Shown here: positions 1 through 7,885 of the stretch, in pieces
Position numbering within the stretch: the stretch's first letter is position 1
Layout of the letters: the number at the start of each line of letters is the position of its first letter
Made by a program: the position numbers and the translations under genes
Notes under the pieces: generated by a model
Seen by the model: only the letters and a program-made list of their open reading frames with translations
Databases searched by the model: none
Told to the model about the DNA's origin: nothing
Source: CAVVNN01 sp963838035
GTDB taxonomy: Bacteria > Actinomycetota > Thermoleophilia > Solirubrobacterales > 70-9
Direction of reading: 5' to 3'
NCBI GenBank assembly: GCA_963838035.1
Contig: CAWIPM010000006.1
Coordinates: forward strand, 124,001 to 188,000
Length of the DNA: 64,000 nucleotides

Positions 1-821
1 GCTGTCGGGGCGCCGTCGAGCAGCGCCGCGACGCCCCCCAGTCGCGGCGGCAGCAGGTGGCGTAGGCGCTCGGCCCGCGCCGCCAGCCGTGGGTCGCGCT
101 CGGCGATGCGGGCGATCGCCCGGACGCGTCGCTGCGGCGTGAAACGAGTTCCCTCGGGATAGATCAGCACGCCCTCGTCCCGCCCCAGGCCATGGGCGAG
201 GGCACCCACCCGGTCCCGCTCCTCGGCCTCTCCCGTGCCCCGACGCACGAAGTAGTTCGGCAGGCGCCGCCCGGCCACGTCGAGGCATGGATCGGCGAGC
301 AGCTCGCGCTTCAGCACGTAGCGCAGGCGGATCCCGTGGGGACGCGCGATCAGGTTGGCCGGCAGCAGGTTGTCGACGATGCTCGCGTGGCGGATCAGCA
401 CGATCACGGGGCCCGGAGCGACGTCCCCGCCATCCGTCACCTCCAGCCGCAGGCCGAACAGAGCGCGCACCGCGCCGAAGAGGGCCGCGGCCCAGAGCTG
501 CTGCAGGCGCAGGGTGGCCCTGCGCAGCCAGGCGTCGCGGCGACCGCCCAGACTGGCGAGCCACACCGCCGCCAGCGCCGCCAGCCCCGCCACCTCGGCG
601 GCGAGGTAGACCCAGAGGAAGAGCGCTAGCCGTGTCGCGGTGGGCGGAATCCGGGACACAGCCCAGCGCCCGAGGTCGATCGCCAGGCCGACGACCAGCA
701 GCGCCGGCAGCAGGGCGGTGACCAGCAGCAGGCCCAGCACGAGCGGGGGGATCGAACGCAGCCGACGCAGGAGCGTTTCGGACCGAGTCTCATCGACACC
801 GCCGCGCTGCACGCCCATCAT
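1..821 (-). CDS. 1-acyl-sn-glycerol-3-phosphate acyltransferase (PlsC family), C-terminus cut by window edge
   Basis: Reading the minus strand from a double ATG at 821/818 gives an open frame of 273 codons that runs off the window. Two hydrophobic segments occupy roughly residues 25–50 and 65–90. They are followed by a PlsC-type domain with the acyltransferase block RHASIVDN (H-x4-D, catalytic His and Asp) and the later block YPEGTRF, which binds the glycerol-phosphate acceptor. Such enzymes acylate lysophosphatidic acid or a related lysophospholipid at the membrane. The two N-terminal membrane segments are longer than in minimal PlsC proteins. The motifs make the family secure. The exact acceptor is not visible. 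Confidence 0.85.
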   Translation of the reverse strand, partial: MMGVQRGGVDETRSETLLRRLRSIPPLVLGLLLVTALLPALLVVGLAIDLGRWAVSRIPPTATRLALFLWVYLAAEVAGLAALAAVWLASLGGRRDAWLRRATLRLQQLWAAALFGAVRALFGLRLEVTDGGDVAPGPVIVLIRHASIVDNLLPANLIARPHGIRLRYVLKRELLADPCLDVAGRRLPNYFVRRGTGEAEERDRVGALAHGLGRDEGVLIYPEGTRFTPQRRVRAIARIAERDPRLAARAERLRHLLPPRLGGVAALLDGAPT

Positions 822-1251
822 TCTGGCGCCGCCCCGCCCGCCGGGACGAAGCGAGATCCGGGAGGGCACCCGCGAAAACTCACCTTCACGTCGTCGTACC
901 CATGCGTTCAGTCCTAACGCGGAGGCTGACCCGAGGCCCGGCGAGCGCCTTGACCTCATTGCGTTTCACGACCTTGGCGGCAGATCAACCCCGCACGGAT
1001 CAATCCAGATCTGGCGAAAACCGGGGAATTGTGGACCCAGGCGGTCGCCGGTTCGAATCGCGCAGAGCCAAATCATCAGGTGTCATGAGCGTTTCTTCCC
1101 GTAGCCGCCACGCGGCGGTTGAGGCTAATCGCCGAGGTTAGCGTGCCAGCGTCGCTAGCCCTCGTGTTCGGGGCAGAATCAGTGTTCCTCACGGATGCGC
1201 CCATTGGCGCCCGACGCGACGATTGAAACTCCACAGAAGGAAGGAACCTGA
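822..1251. other. Intergenic region with a tRNA-3'-end-like fragment
   Basis: I see no convincing gene in these 430 bases. Around 1045–1075 the plus strand reads GGTCGCCGGTTCGAATCGCG, which looks like the T-arm of a tRNA (GGTTCGAATC). The T-stem pairs poorly, and I could not find an acceptor stem, D-arm or anticodon arm upstream. It may be the relic of a tRNA gene or an attachment site, but nothing else supports that. A purine-rich AAGGAAGGAA just before 1252 is the ribosome binding site of the next gene. Confidence 0.3.
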
Positions 1252-1476
1252 ATGGCTTCGGCTGGTGATTCGACGTTCCGCGCACGGCCAGGCGATCGCC
1301 TGGTGGTCCGCGGGCACCATCAAGGGGAACAGCAGCGTGACGGCGAGATACTGAAGGTGCTCGGCGGCGATGGAGCGCCGCCCTACCTCGTGCGCTGGGA
1401 GGATGGCCACGAGTCAGAGGTCTTCCCTGGCTCGGACATCTACATTCAGCACTTCGGAGACTCGTCCGAGCGATAG
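1252..1476 (+). CDS. DUF1918 domain protein
   Basis: This 74-residue protein has the core of the actinobacterial DUF1918 family: GDRLVVRGHHQG followed by an SH3-like beta stretch ending in YLVRWEDGHESEVFPGSD. The family is small, soluble and of unknown biochemical function. It is often found near stress and redox genes. The start is well supported by AAGGAAGGAA about seven bases upstream of the ATG. It stands alone between an intergenic stretch and a lipoprotein gene on the same strand 30 bases downstream. Confidence 0.85.
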   Translation: MASAGDSTFRARPGDRLVVRGHHQGEQQRDGEILKVLGGDGAPPYLVRWEDGHESEVFPGSDIYIQHFGDSSER

Positions 1477-1506
1477 GACAAGCCGCCCGCCGATAGGGTC
1501 GGCTCG

Positions 1507-1932
1507 ATGCCGGATAGAGCTTGGAAGGGAATCTTCGGCTCGGCTGCGGTTGCTGCCGTCGCCGTTGCGCTTGCGTCGTGTGGGGGCGGATCGAGTGAAT
1601 CGTCGCCACCCGGCTCGACCGAGAACCGTCCGCCCCCTCCAACGGTCACTCTGAGCGCGCAGACGCATCGTCCCGTGGCCGGCGCTCCCTGGCCGATTGT
1701 GATTCGAGCGCACGATGCTGCCGGCCGTCCGTTGCAGGCCGAGGTCCGCTACCAGTATCTGTTTGCCGGCTCGGTTGTCGCTCGTCGCTCGCACTACCGC
1801 TTCCGGGGAACCTTCCACGACACGTTCCGCTGGCCGGCTCGCTCGCTCGGGGTGCCGCTCACCTTTCGGGCCGTCGTCACCACGCCGTTGGGAACGCGCC
1901 GGCTGGATTACGACGTGCGGGTGAGGCGATAG
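1507..1932 (+). CDS. Putative lipoprotein of unknown function
   Basis: The 141-residue product starts with a charged N-region (MPDRAWK), a hydrophobic core and a lipobox LASC at residues 22–25. It should therefore be exported and lipidated on Cys25. A Gly/Ser/Pro-rich linker follows. The rest reads like an immunoglobulin-type beta domain, with alternating strands such as TVTLSAQTHRPVAG and VRYQYLFAGSVVARR. Similar small Ig-like lipoproteins occur in Thermoleophilia. No enzymatic motif is seen. The ABC ATPase gene follows on the same strand after 53 bases, so the lipoprotein may belong to that export system, but this is inference. Confidence 0.7.
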   Translation: MPDRAWKGIFGSAAVAAVAVALASCGGGSSESSPPGSTENRPPPPTVTLSAQTHRPVAGAPWPIVIRAHDAAGRPLQAEVRYQYLFAGSVVARRSHYRFRGTFHDTFRWPARSLGVPLTFRAVVTTPLGTRRLDYDVRVRR

Positions 1933-1985
1933 CCGCCGAAGCCGACAGGGCGCGCGAGCGGCCATCGGAGACCAGGGGCGCGACC

Positions 1986-2642
1986 GTGACGGTCGAGCGG
2001 GTCTCGAAGAGATACGGCCGCATCGAGGCGCTGCGCGAAGTCTCGATGGGAGTGGCGCCTGGCGAGGTGGTCGCACTCACCGGGCCCTCGGGTTGTGGCA
2101 AGACGACGCTGCTCAACGTGATCGCCTCGATCGAGCGCGCCGACTCCGGACGGGTGACGGTCAACGGCACCGTCGTCACCGAGCTCTCCCATCCGACCTC
2201 CTACCGCCGAGACACGATCGGCATCGTCTTCCAGCTCCACCACCTGATGCCGATGCTCACGGCGCGCGCCAATGTCGAGCTGCCGCTGATCGCGGCCGGG
2301 GTGCCGCGGGTCGAGCGGCGTCGCCGCGCCGAGGAACTGCTGGCCGAGGTCGGGCTGAGCGAGCGGGCCGAGCAGCGGCCATCCGTCCTCTCCGGCGGCG
2401 AGCGCCAGCGGGTGGCGGTGGCAAGGGCGCTGGCCAACGAGCCCTGCCTGCTGCTCGCCGACGAGCCCACCGGCTCGCTCGACTCCGAGAGTGGCCGGCG
2501 CGTCCTCTCCGTGCTCGACCAAGCTCGCGAGCGGCGAGGCATGACGCTGATCGTCGCCAGCCACGACCCGCTGCTCGGGGACCGGCCGGATCGTTATGTG
2601 CGGATGGTCGACGGCCGCATCGTCGGCGACGAAGCGCCCTGA
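1986..2642 (+). CDS. ABC transporter ATP-binding protein (MacB/LolD type)
   Basis: The 218-residue ATPase carries Walker A GPSGCGKT (33–40), Q-loop Gln83, signature LSGGE (135–139), Walker B LLLADE (155–160) and H-loop His193. Length and the TGSLDSESG context fit the MacB/LolD/FtsE branch, which energises FtsX-like permeases rather than substrate import. It starts at GTG 1986. A matching FtsX-like permease lies directly downstream but on the opposite strand, with the two stops two bases apart. The pair is therefore convergent and not one operon, which is unusual for this transporter type. The substrate is unknown; lipoprotein release or a peptide/drug are family precedents. Confidence 0.88.
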   Translation: MTVERVSKRYGRIEALREVSMGVAPGEVVALTGPSGCGKTTLLNVIASIERADSGRVTVNGTVVTELSHPTSYRRDTIGIVFQLHHLMPMLTARANVELPLIAAGVPRVERRRRAEELLAEVGLSERAEQRPSVLSGGERQRVAVARALANEPCLLLADEPTGSLDSESGRRVLSVLDQARERRGMTLIVASHDPLLGDRPDRYVRMVDGRIVGDEAP

Positions 2643-2644
2643 GC

Positions 2645-3745
2645 TCAGAAGCGGCCGAGCAGCTCGGCAGGCGGGCGCCGCGAGACGCTCCAGGCGGGAT
2701 AGAGGCCGCCGAGCACGCCGATCGCCAGGCCGACCAGCAGGCCGCGGCCGATCCCCCAGGCGGTCAGCTCCGGGTTGACGAAGCCGCCGGCACCGAGCAG
2801 ATCGACGATCAGATGGCTGATCAGGATTCCACCGAGGACGCCGAGCCCGGCGCCCAGCAGCCCCACCCCGGCGCCCTCGCCGACGACGATGCCGGCCACC
2901 TGGGGCCTGCTCCAGCCGATCGCCGCCAGCAGCGCCAGCTCGCGGCGACGCTCCAGCACCGCCATCGCCATCGTGTTGGTGACGGCGATCCCGCCCAGGA
3001 TCAGCGCCAGCACGGCGATCACGAGGACGGCCTTGGTGACGATCTCGAAGCCGGGGTTGGCACGGGCCGCCTCGCCCGGATTGGAGATCGTCGTAGTGCC
3101 GGGGAAGGATCGTTCGAGGTCGGTCGTGACCGTATCTGCGGACGCAGTTGGCTCGAGAACAACCGCGATCGTCGTCACGCTGCTGACCCGCCCGGCGAGG
3201 CGGTCCGCGGCAGGCAGCGGCACCACCACGCCGCTGTCCTCGAAGGCGACTCCGCTCTCGTAGACGCCGGTGATCGGGAAGCGCCGGCCCTTGAGCACAA
3301 TCGTGTCCCCGGGTCCGAGCCCCTGGCTCTTTGCCAGCGCGCTGCCGAGCATCGCCTGTCCCGGCCCCGGGGCGCGTCCTTCGGTGACGACGAGGCGGCG
3401 CTGCACGAAGCTGTCGTGTCGCACACCAAAGACGATTGCCGAGGGCGAGTCGGGCAGCGCGTCGGTGACGAGCTGGATCGGCGCCGCATCCTCGACGCCG
3501 GGCTGAGCCCGCACCCGATCGACGAGGGACTCGGGCAGGACCGAGGCAGTCGGATCGGCGACGCCGCCCTGGAAGATGCCGAGACTGGCGCCTCCGAGAT
3601 GACTGAGGCCGCCGACGCTCTGCTTGAGACCCTGGGTCAAGGCGAGCAGGGCAACGATCGTCGCCACTCCGATCGCGATCCCGGTCGCGGTCAGCGCCGT
3701 CCGGCCCCGATTGCGCACAAGGTTGAGCGCTATGAGGCCGGTCAC
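2645..3745 (-). CDS. FtsX-like ABC transporter permease (MacB type)
   Basis: The 366-residue protein has one N-terminal membrane segment (TGIAIGVATIVALLAL). A long extracytoplasmic domain follows, containing VVTEGRAPGPGQAMLGSALA, typical of the MacB periplasmic core. Three C-terminal segments make up the FtsX domain (VLVIAVLALILGGIAVTN; the Gly-rich VGLLGAGLGVLGG; and GRGLLVGLAIGVLGG). GTG 3745 gives the compact N-terminus VTGLIALNLVRNRG that matches the family. A TTG at 3784 would add 13 unlikely residues. It is the presumed partner of the convergent ATPase at 1986–2642. The arrangement is one ATPase plus one permease, so the permease may act as a homodimer. Confidence 0.85.
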   Translation of the reverse strand: MTGLIALNLVRNRGRTALTATGIAIGVATIVALLALTQGLKQSVGGLSHLGGASLGIFQGGVADPTASVLPESLVDRVRAQPGVEDAAPIQLVTDALPDSPSAIVFGVRHDSFVQRRLVVTEGRAPGPGQAMLGSALAKSQGLGPGDTIVLKGRRFPITGVYESGVAFEDSGVVVPLPAADRLAGRVSSVTTIAVVLEPTASADTVTTDLERSFPGTTTISNPGEAARANPGFEIVTKAVLVIAVLALILGGIAVTNTMAMAVLERRRELALLAAIGWSRPQVAGIVVGEGAGVGLLGAGLGVLGGILISHLIVDLLGAGGFVNPELTAWGIGRGLLVGLAIGVLGGLYPAWSVSRRPPAELLGRF

Positions 3746-3867
3746 GCGACGATCATAGATCGGGTGAGGAGAGCCACGGGGCAACCCCGGGGTCCGTCCT
3801 TTTCACGGTGGACCGATGGTTGCTCATGCGGGAGAGTGGAGAAAACAGCGGGAGGAAGAACCACCTT

Positions 3868-4020
3868 ATGACCGATCAAACGATCACTCTGACAATTTCA
3901 AAGGCAGACGCCGAGGTACTGCTGGGCGTGCTCTCATCTGAGCGCTACAACGCCGAGGTGGAGGCGGTGTGCGACGGCGTCCGCAGGCAACTGGACGAGA
4001 AGCTGGCCGAAGTCGGTTGA
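3868..4020 (+). CDS. Small hypothetical protein (50 aa)
   Basis: ATG 3868 is preceded by GGGAGGAAGAACC, a good ribosome binding site. The frame is also open upstream to 3808, but without an RBS. The product (MTDQTITLTISKADAEVLL...) is acidic and looks like one beta strand followed by two helices. No known domain is recognised. It is followed by the minus-strand UspA gene 59 bases away. The strong RBS and regular codon use make it likely to be translated. Confidence 0.55.
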   Translation: MTDQTITLTISKADAEVLLGVLSSERYNAEVEAVCDGVRRQLDEKLAEVG

Positions 4021-4079
4021 GCGCCGGCGACCTACGGCATCGTCAATCGTGCCTCGAACGGCAACGCGCCGAAACCCGT

Positions 4080-4958
4080 TCACTCGGCGGCCGGCCGCGG
4101 GACGACCATCACCGGGCAGGGCGCCTTGTGGATCAGCTGGGTCGAGACCGAGCCGAGCAGCACCCGCGTGAGCGGGCCATAGCGGCGCGAGCCGGCCAGC
4201 AACAGGTCGACGCCGTCCTCGCATGCTTCGGCCAGCGTCGTGGCAACCGGCCCATTGAGACACCGGCCGTCCACGGTGAGCTTTGGATCGAGCGCGCTGG
4301 TCGCCTCCTCGAGGATCTTCTCCGGCTCGGGCGGAAGCGCTGGCGTGTAACCGACGACGCCGGGAAGCGGTGCCGGAGGGGAGACCACGGTCAGCACTCG
4401 GATCGCCGCGCCGGTCTCCTGTGCGATTGCCTCGGCTCGGTGCAGCGCGGCCTTGGATTCCGCCGTGCCGTCATAGGCGACGGCGATGAGCCGGAAGGGG
4501 GTACGTGCCTCCGTTGCGTATCCACGGGGCGCGGCCACAACCGCGCAGGGAGCACCATGCAGGAGGCTCTCAGCGGTGCTGCCGATGAGGGCTCGACCGA
4601 CTGCCCCACGGTGTGGGGAGCCGACCACGATCGTGTCGATGTCCTCCTCTTCCGCGAGGTGCGTCATCACCCAAGCCGGAGAACCGCCGCCGAAGCCCCG
4701 ACTCTCGACCGCGATGCCGGCCAGGCTCTCGCGGGCCTCCTCGAACAGCGGCTCAGCCTCAGCGGCGGCATCGTCCTCCAGCTCTTCGAAGCCAACCGGA
4801 AACGGACCGTAGGGGAGGACGGCGGCCACTAAGACCGTCGCCCCAGAGATCGAGGCGAGGGTTCTCGTCAACCCGAGTGCGTCGCGACCTCCGTCGCTGC
4901 CGTCGAAGCCGACCAAGATCTTCCCTGTCGGGGGTGAATCACGCTTTGAATCGCTCAT
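4080..4958 (-). CDS. Universal stress protein, tandem UspA domains
   Basis: This 292-residue cytoplasmic protein contains two complete Usp domains. Each ends in the ATP-binding G-x2-G-x9-G-S signature: VVGSPHRGAVGRALIGST in the first half and AGSRRYGPLTRVLLGS in the second. N-terminal strands of the form ILVGFDGSDGG open the first domain. Tandem, ATP-binding Usp proteins of this size are prominent in mycobacterial dormancy (Rv2623/Rv1996 type), where they influence growth and persistence. It is transcribed divergently from the operon at 5112, and the 153-base gap holds the first copy of the conserved leader element. A second tandem Usp lies at 13612–14520. Confidence 0.92.
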   Translation of the reverse strand: MSDSKRDSPPTGKILVGFDGSDGGRDALGLTRTLASISGATVLVAAVLPYGPFPVGFEELEDDAAAEAEPLFEEARESLAGIAVESRGFGGGSPAWVMTHLAEEEDIDTIVVGSPHRGAVGRALIGSTAESLLHGAPCAVVAAPRGYATEARTPFRLIAVAYDGTAESKAALHRAEAIAQETGAAIRVLTVVSPPAPLPGVVGYTPALPPEPEKILEEATSALDPKLTVDGRCLNGPVATTLAEACEDGVDLLLAGSRRYGPLTRVLLGSVSTQLIHKAPCPVMVVPRPAAE

Positions 4959-5029
4959 CGCTCTTCTCCGAGCCCGCCCGCTTTGGTCACAACGCCTCGG
5001 AGGCGAATCTATGTGCGTTCAAGGCGCCT

Positions 5030-5104
5030 GTCATCGGTGGAAAGCCGAAGTTCGGCAAAGGGGATTCCCCCGATGACTTGTGTCAGCGAGGCGCAGAGAA
5101 TCGG
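5030..5104 (+). promoter_or_regulatory. Conserved structured leader element, copy A
   Basis: GTCATCGG (5030–5037) is exactly complementary to CCGATGAC (5070–5077) and closes a 48-base unit. Inside lie GGAAA, a hairpin GCCGAA/TTCGGC (5044–5056) and GGGGATTCCCC (5060–5070). Eighteen bases after the outer helix comes GAGAATCGG (5096–5104), which ends just before the ATG at 5112. The same architecture recurs at 10788 and 11935. Possible promoter sequences (TTGGTC near 4984, a weak TCTATG near 5009) would place the element at the 5' end of the transcript. I read it as an RNA element controlling the 5112–7885 operon. The function is inference. Confidence 0.7.
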
Positions 5105-5111
5105 AGTTCAC

Positions 5112-5411
5112 ATGACGGTTCGAGAGGTGATCGACAAGCATGGCCACTTCGCCCACGGCGGAAATCCAGATGACGCGGCCGAGACCTGGGTGGAATCGGG
5201 GTTCGAGGCAGACGAAGTCGAGGAGTGGCTTCTGGCCCGCTGTTTCAATCCCAGCGCTGCCCGGGACCTCGCCGACTCCGGCGTCACTGCGGACATGGCG
5301 CGGATGAAAACGAGCGCCGGCTCCGGGGACTACGTCGACACGGTCGGCTTCAAGGTCTCCGACGGCGATCTGGAGGCAGAGGAGGCCCGTGACCTCGTTG
5401 GTGTCCACTAA
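5112..5411 (+). CDS. Hypothetical acidic protein, first gene of a stress operon
   Basis: The 99-residue product from ATG 5112 (MTVREVIDKHGHFAHGG) is acidic and mainly helical. It has a pattern GFEADEVEEWLLARCFNPSA and a C-terminal half predicted as helices plus a short strand. I recognise no characterised family. An upstream in-frame start at 4983 would run through the conserved RNA-like element, so it is rejected. GGAG at 5103–5106 serves as RBS and overlaps the GAGAATCGG block of that element. The stop overlaps the next gene by 23 bases, so translation is probably coupled to the erythromycin-esterase-like protein. Confidence 0.65.
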   Translation: MTVREVIDKHGHFAHGGNPDDAAETWVESGFEADEVEEWLLARCFNPSAARDLADSGVTADMARMKTSAGSGDYVDTVGFKVSDGDLEAEEARDLVGVH

Positions 5412-6723
5412 ACGGGCGATGCCGCGACTCGAGGTGCAGGCGCTGAGCGGCGCCGCCGAGGACTACGACGGCCTGCTCGACCTGATCGGCGATGCCGATG
5501 TCGTGCTGCTCGGCGAGGCGTCGCACGGCACGCACGAGTTCTACCGCGAGCGCGCCCTCATCACCCGGCGCCTGATCGAGGAGAAGGGCTTTGGGGCGGT
5601 GGCGGTCGAGGCGGACTGGCCCGACGCCTACCGCGTCAACCGCTACGTGCGAGGCGCCCCCGAGGATGCCGACGCCGAGGAGGCGTTGCGCGGCTTCCGT
5701 CGCTTCCCCACCTGGATGTGGCGCAATGCCGAGGTCCTCGATTTCGTCGGCTGGCTTCGGACCCACAACGATCAATGCGGCGCCGACGCGGCCGTCGGCT
5801 TCTTCGGGCTTGACCTCTACAGCCTCTATACGTCGACCGCCGAGGTGATCGCCTACCTCGAGCGAATCGACCCCCCGGCTGCCCAGCGCGCGCGGGAGCG
5901 ATATGCCTGCTTCGAGCACTTCGGCGGCGAGCAAGCCTATGGGCGCGCGGTCAGCCTCGGTATCAGCGAGTCCTGCCGTCGCGGTGTCATCGCCCAGCTC
6001 ACCGAGCTGCAGCGAGGCGCCGACGGCTATCTGCGTCGCGACGGCATCGCGGCGGAGGACGAGCAGTTCTACGCTGAGCAGAACGCGCGCCTGGTGGCCA
6101 GCGCAGAGGAGTACTACCGCTCGATGTTCGGCGAGGCGGCTTCCTCGTGGAACCTGCGGGACCGTCACATGGCGGACACGCTGGCTCGGCTTCGCACGCA
6201 CCGGGCCCGGCACGGCGATCGCGGCAGGATCGTCGTCTGGGAGCACAACTCCCACGTCGGCGATGCCCGGCTGACCGAGATGGGTGGGCGCGGCGAGCTG
6301 AACGTCGGCCAGCTGGCCCGTCAGCGCTGGCCCGACGATGTCGCGCTCGTCGGCTTCACCACCTACAGCGGGACCGTGACCGCCGCCTCGGGATGGGACG
6401 CGCCCGCGGAGCGCAAGCGGGTGCGGCCGGCGCTCCCCGAGAGCTACGAGGCGCTGTTCCACGAGGTCGGAGAGCCCCGCTTCATCGTCGACCTGCTGAG
6501 CGGGCAGACGGCGGAGATCCTTCGCAGTCCCCGCTTGGAGCGGGCGATCGGGGTTATCTACCGGCCCGAGACCGAGCGCGCCAGCCACTACTTCTCCGCT
6601 CGTCTCGCCGGCCAGTTCGACGCGGTGATCCATATCGACGAGACCCGGGCGGTCGAGCCCTTGGAGCGCGCCGCCGGCTGGGAGCTGGGAGAGCCACCGG
6701 AGACCTACCCGACGGCGCTGTGA
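5389..6723 (+). CDS. Erythromycin esterase family protein
   Basis: The 444-residue protein is homologous along its length to the erythromycin esterase (EreA/Rv2030c C-terminal) superfamily. It shows LLGEASHGTHEFYRERALIT (the GE-x-x-HG block), VAVEADWPDAYRVNRYV, FGLDLYSLY, VVWEHNSHVGD and a C-terminal FSARLAGQFDAVIHID. Start GTG 5389 follows AGAGGAGG at optimal distance. The family performs His/Glu-dependent hydrolysis. Chromosomal members next to phosphoribosyltransferases are linked to stress rather than macrolide resistance. Here it sits between a leader-controlled small protein and a site-2 protease on the same strand. In M. tuberculosis the same domain is fused to a phosphoribosyltransferase in the DosR gene Rv2030c. 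The in vivo substrate is unknown. Confidence 0.88.
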   Translation: MTSLVSTKRAMPRLEVQALSGAAEDYDGLLDLIGDADVVLLGEASHGTHEFYRERALITRRLIEEKGFGAVAVEADWPDAYRVNRYVRGAPEDADAEEALRGFRRFPTWMWRNAEVLDFVGWLRTHNDQCGADAAVGFFGLDLYSLYTSTAEVIAYLERIDPPAAQRARERYACFEHFGGEQAYGRAVSLGISESCRRGVIAQLTELQRGADGYLRRDGIAAEDEQFYAEQNARLVASAEEYYRSMFGEAASSWNLRDRHMADTLARLRTHRARHGDRGRIVVWEHNSHVGDARLTEMGGRGELNVGQLARQRWPDDVALVGFTTYSGTVTAASGWDAPAERKRVRPALPESYEALFHEVGEPRFIVDLLSGQTAEILRSPRLERAIGVIYRPETERASHYFSARLAGQFDAVIHIDETRAVEPLERAAGWELGEPPETYPTAL

Positions 6724-6742
6724 GGCGTTCCGGAACCGAACC

Positions 6743-7885
6743 GTGAGCATGCGCAGCATCCGCATCGGCCGCCTCGCCGGAATCCCGATCGGCGTCCAGC
6801 CGCTGTGGGTGGTCATCGTCGCCCTGATCACCTACTCGCTGGGCGCTGTCTACTACCCCGACCAGTCGCCTGGCATCGCTCCGGCCGCGGCCTACGCGCT
6901 CGGGCTGCTGAGTGCCCTGCTGCTCTTCGCGAGCATCCTTCTGCACGAGTTGGGCCACGCCGTCGTCGCGCGACGACACGGCGTCGATATCGAGGAGATC
7001 GACCTCTGGCTGCTCGGTGGGGTCGCGCGCATGAAGGGCTATCCGAAGACCGCGGGGGACGAGCTTCGCTTCGCGCTCGCGGGCCCGGCGGTGACGCTTG
7101 CGATCGGGGCGATCTTCTGGATGATCGCGCTTGCGCTGCCGTCGTCGTCGCCGGCGGCGCTGCGCGCGGTGGTCGAGTACCAGGCTTTCATCAACACGGC
7201 GATTCTCGGTTTCAACCTGCTCCCGGCCTTCCCGCTCGACGGTGGGCGGGTCGCGCGGGCGCTGATCTGGAGAAGGATCGGTGATCTGACCCGTGCCACT
7301 GCCGTGGCGGCTTCGATCGGCCGTGGCTTTGGCTGGGGGATGATCGGCCTCGGCCTGTTGACGGCGGCAGCCGGGGCCCTGGGCGGCATCTGGCTCGCGA
7401 TCATCGGGTTCTTCGTGATCGCGGCGGCGAAAGCGGAGGAGGGAGGATTGAGGGTGCGCACCGCGTTCGCGGGCCGCGAGGCCGGGCGGTTCGGGTCCTT
7501 TCCGGCCGTGACCGTGCCCGCCGCCACCAGCGTCGAAGATGCGGTCGAGGACTTCTTCGTCAAGCATCGGTACTCGTCGTTTCCGGTCCTGGAGGACGAG
7601 AGGCTGGTCGGCTTGATCGACCTCTCGATGGTGCAGCGCGTGCCGGAGGCGCGCCGCGCCGGCACCACGGTTGCGGAAGTCGCGCTCTACGACGAGGAAC
7701 TGGTCGTGGACGAGCACCAGGACGTTGCCGAGCTGCTCGAGCGGCCGGCCTTCCAGCGACTCGGGCGAGCGATCGTCCTGGCCGGAAGCGGTGACGTGGG
7801 CATTCTCTCGATCACCGATGTGAATCGGGCGCTGCGGGCCCTCGACCTGCAGAAGGCTGCGGGGGCGCGGGCACGGTCGGCTTGA
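6743..7885 (+). CDS. Site-2 protease family zinc metalloprotease with CBS domains
   Basis: The 380-residue integral membrane protein has the intramembrane zinc motif HELGH (68–72) and the third-ligand motif NLLPAFPLDGGR near residue 155. Four to six hydrophobic segments lie in the first 230 residues, followed by two cytosolic CBS repeats (VEDFFVKHRYSSFPVLEDERLVGLIDL and a second near the C-terminus). This is the Rip3/Rv2625c-like class of M50 proteases, in which CBS domains may sense adenylates. GTG 6743 (VSM) was chosen; ATG 6749 is an equal alternative. The gene is 19 bases downstream of the esterase-like gene and probably ends this operon. Its 3' end overlaps the convergent membrane protein gene by 74 bases. 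Confidence 0.9.
   Translation: MSMRSIRIGRLAGIPIGVQPLWVVIVALITYSLGAVYYPDQSPGIAPAAAYALGLLSALLLFASILLHELGHAVVARRHGVDIEEIDLWLLGGVARMKGYPKTAGDELRFALAGPAVTLAIGAIFWMIALALPSSSPAALRAVVEYQAFINTAILGFNLLPAFPLDGGRVARALIWRRIGDLTRATAVAASIGRGFGWGMIGLGLLTAAAGALGGIWLAIIGFFVIAAAKAEEGGLRVRTAFAGREAGRFGSFPAVTVPAATSVEDAVEDFFVKHRYSSFPVLEDERLVGLIDLSMVQRVPEARRAGTTVAEVALYDEELVVDEHQDVAELLERPAFQRLGRAIVLAGSGDVGILSITDVNRALRALDLQKAAGARARSA

Noticed and set aside
1000..1080. Complete tRNA gene
   Set aside because: Only a T-arm-like segment is present; no acceptor stem, D-arm or anticodon arm pairs around it.
3815..3866. Glycine-riboswitch-like GCGGGAGAG before the 50-aa gene
   Set aside because: The other conserved glycine-aptamer blocks (CCGAAGG-type core and paired P1) are missing; the purine-rich run is explained by the ribosome binding site.
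2093..3871. 592-codon plus-strand open frame
   Set aside because: It starts inside the ABC ATPase gene in another frame and runs antisense to the FtsX-like permease; its composition is Arg/Ala/Gly-rich with no domain.
5060..5070. GGGGATTCCCC in copy A as a small terminator
   Set aside because: Copy B lacks the CCCC arm while GGGGAT is conserved, so this is part of the larger element and not a stand-alone stem; no T tract follows.
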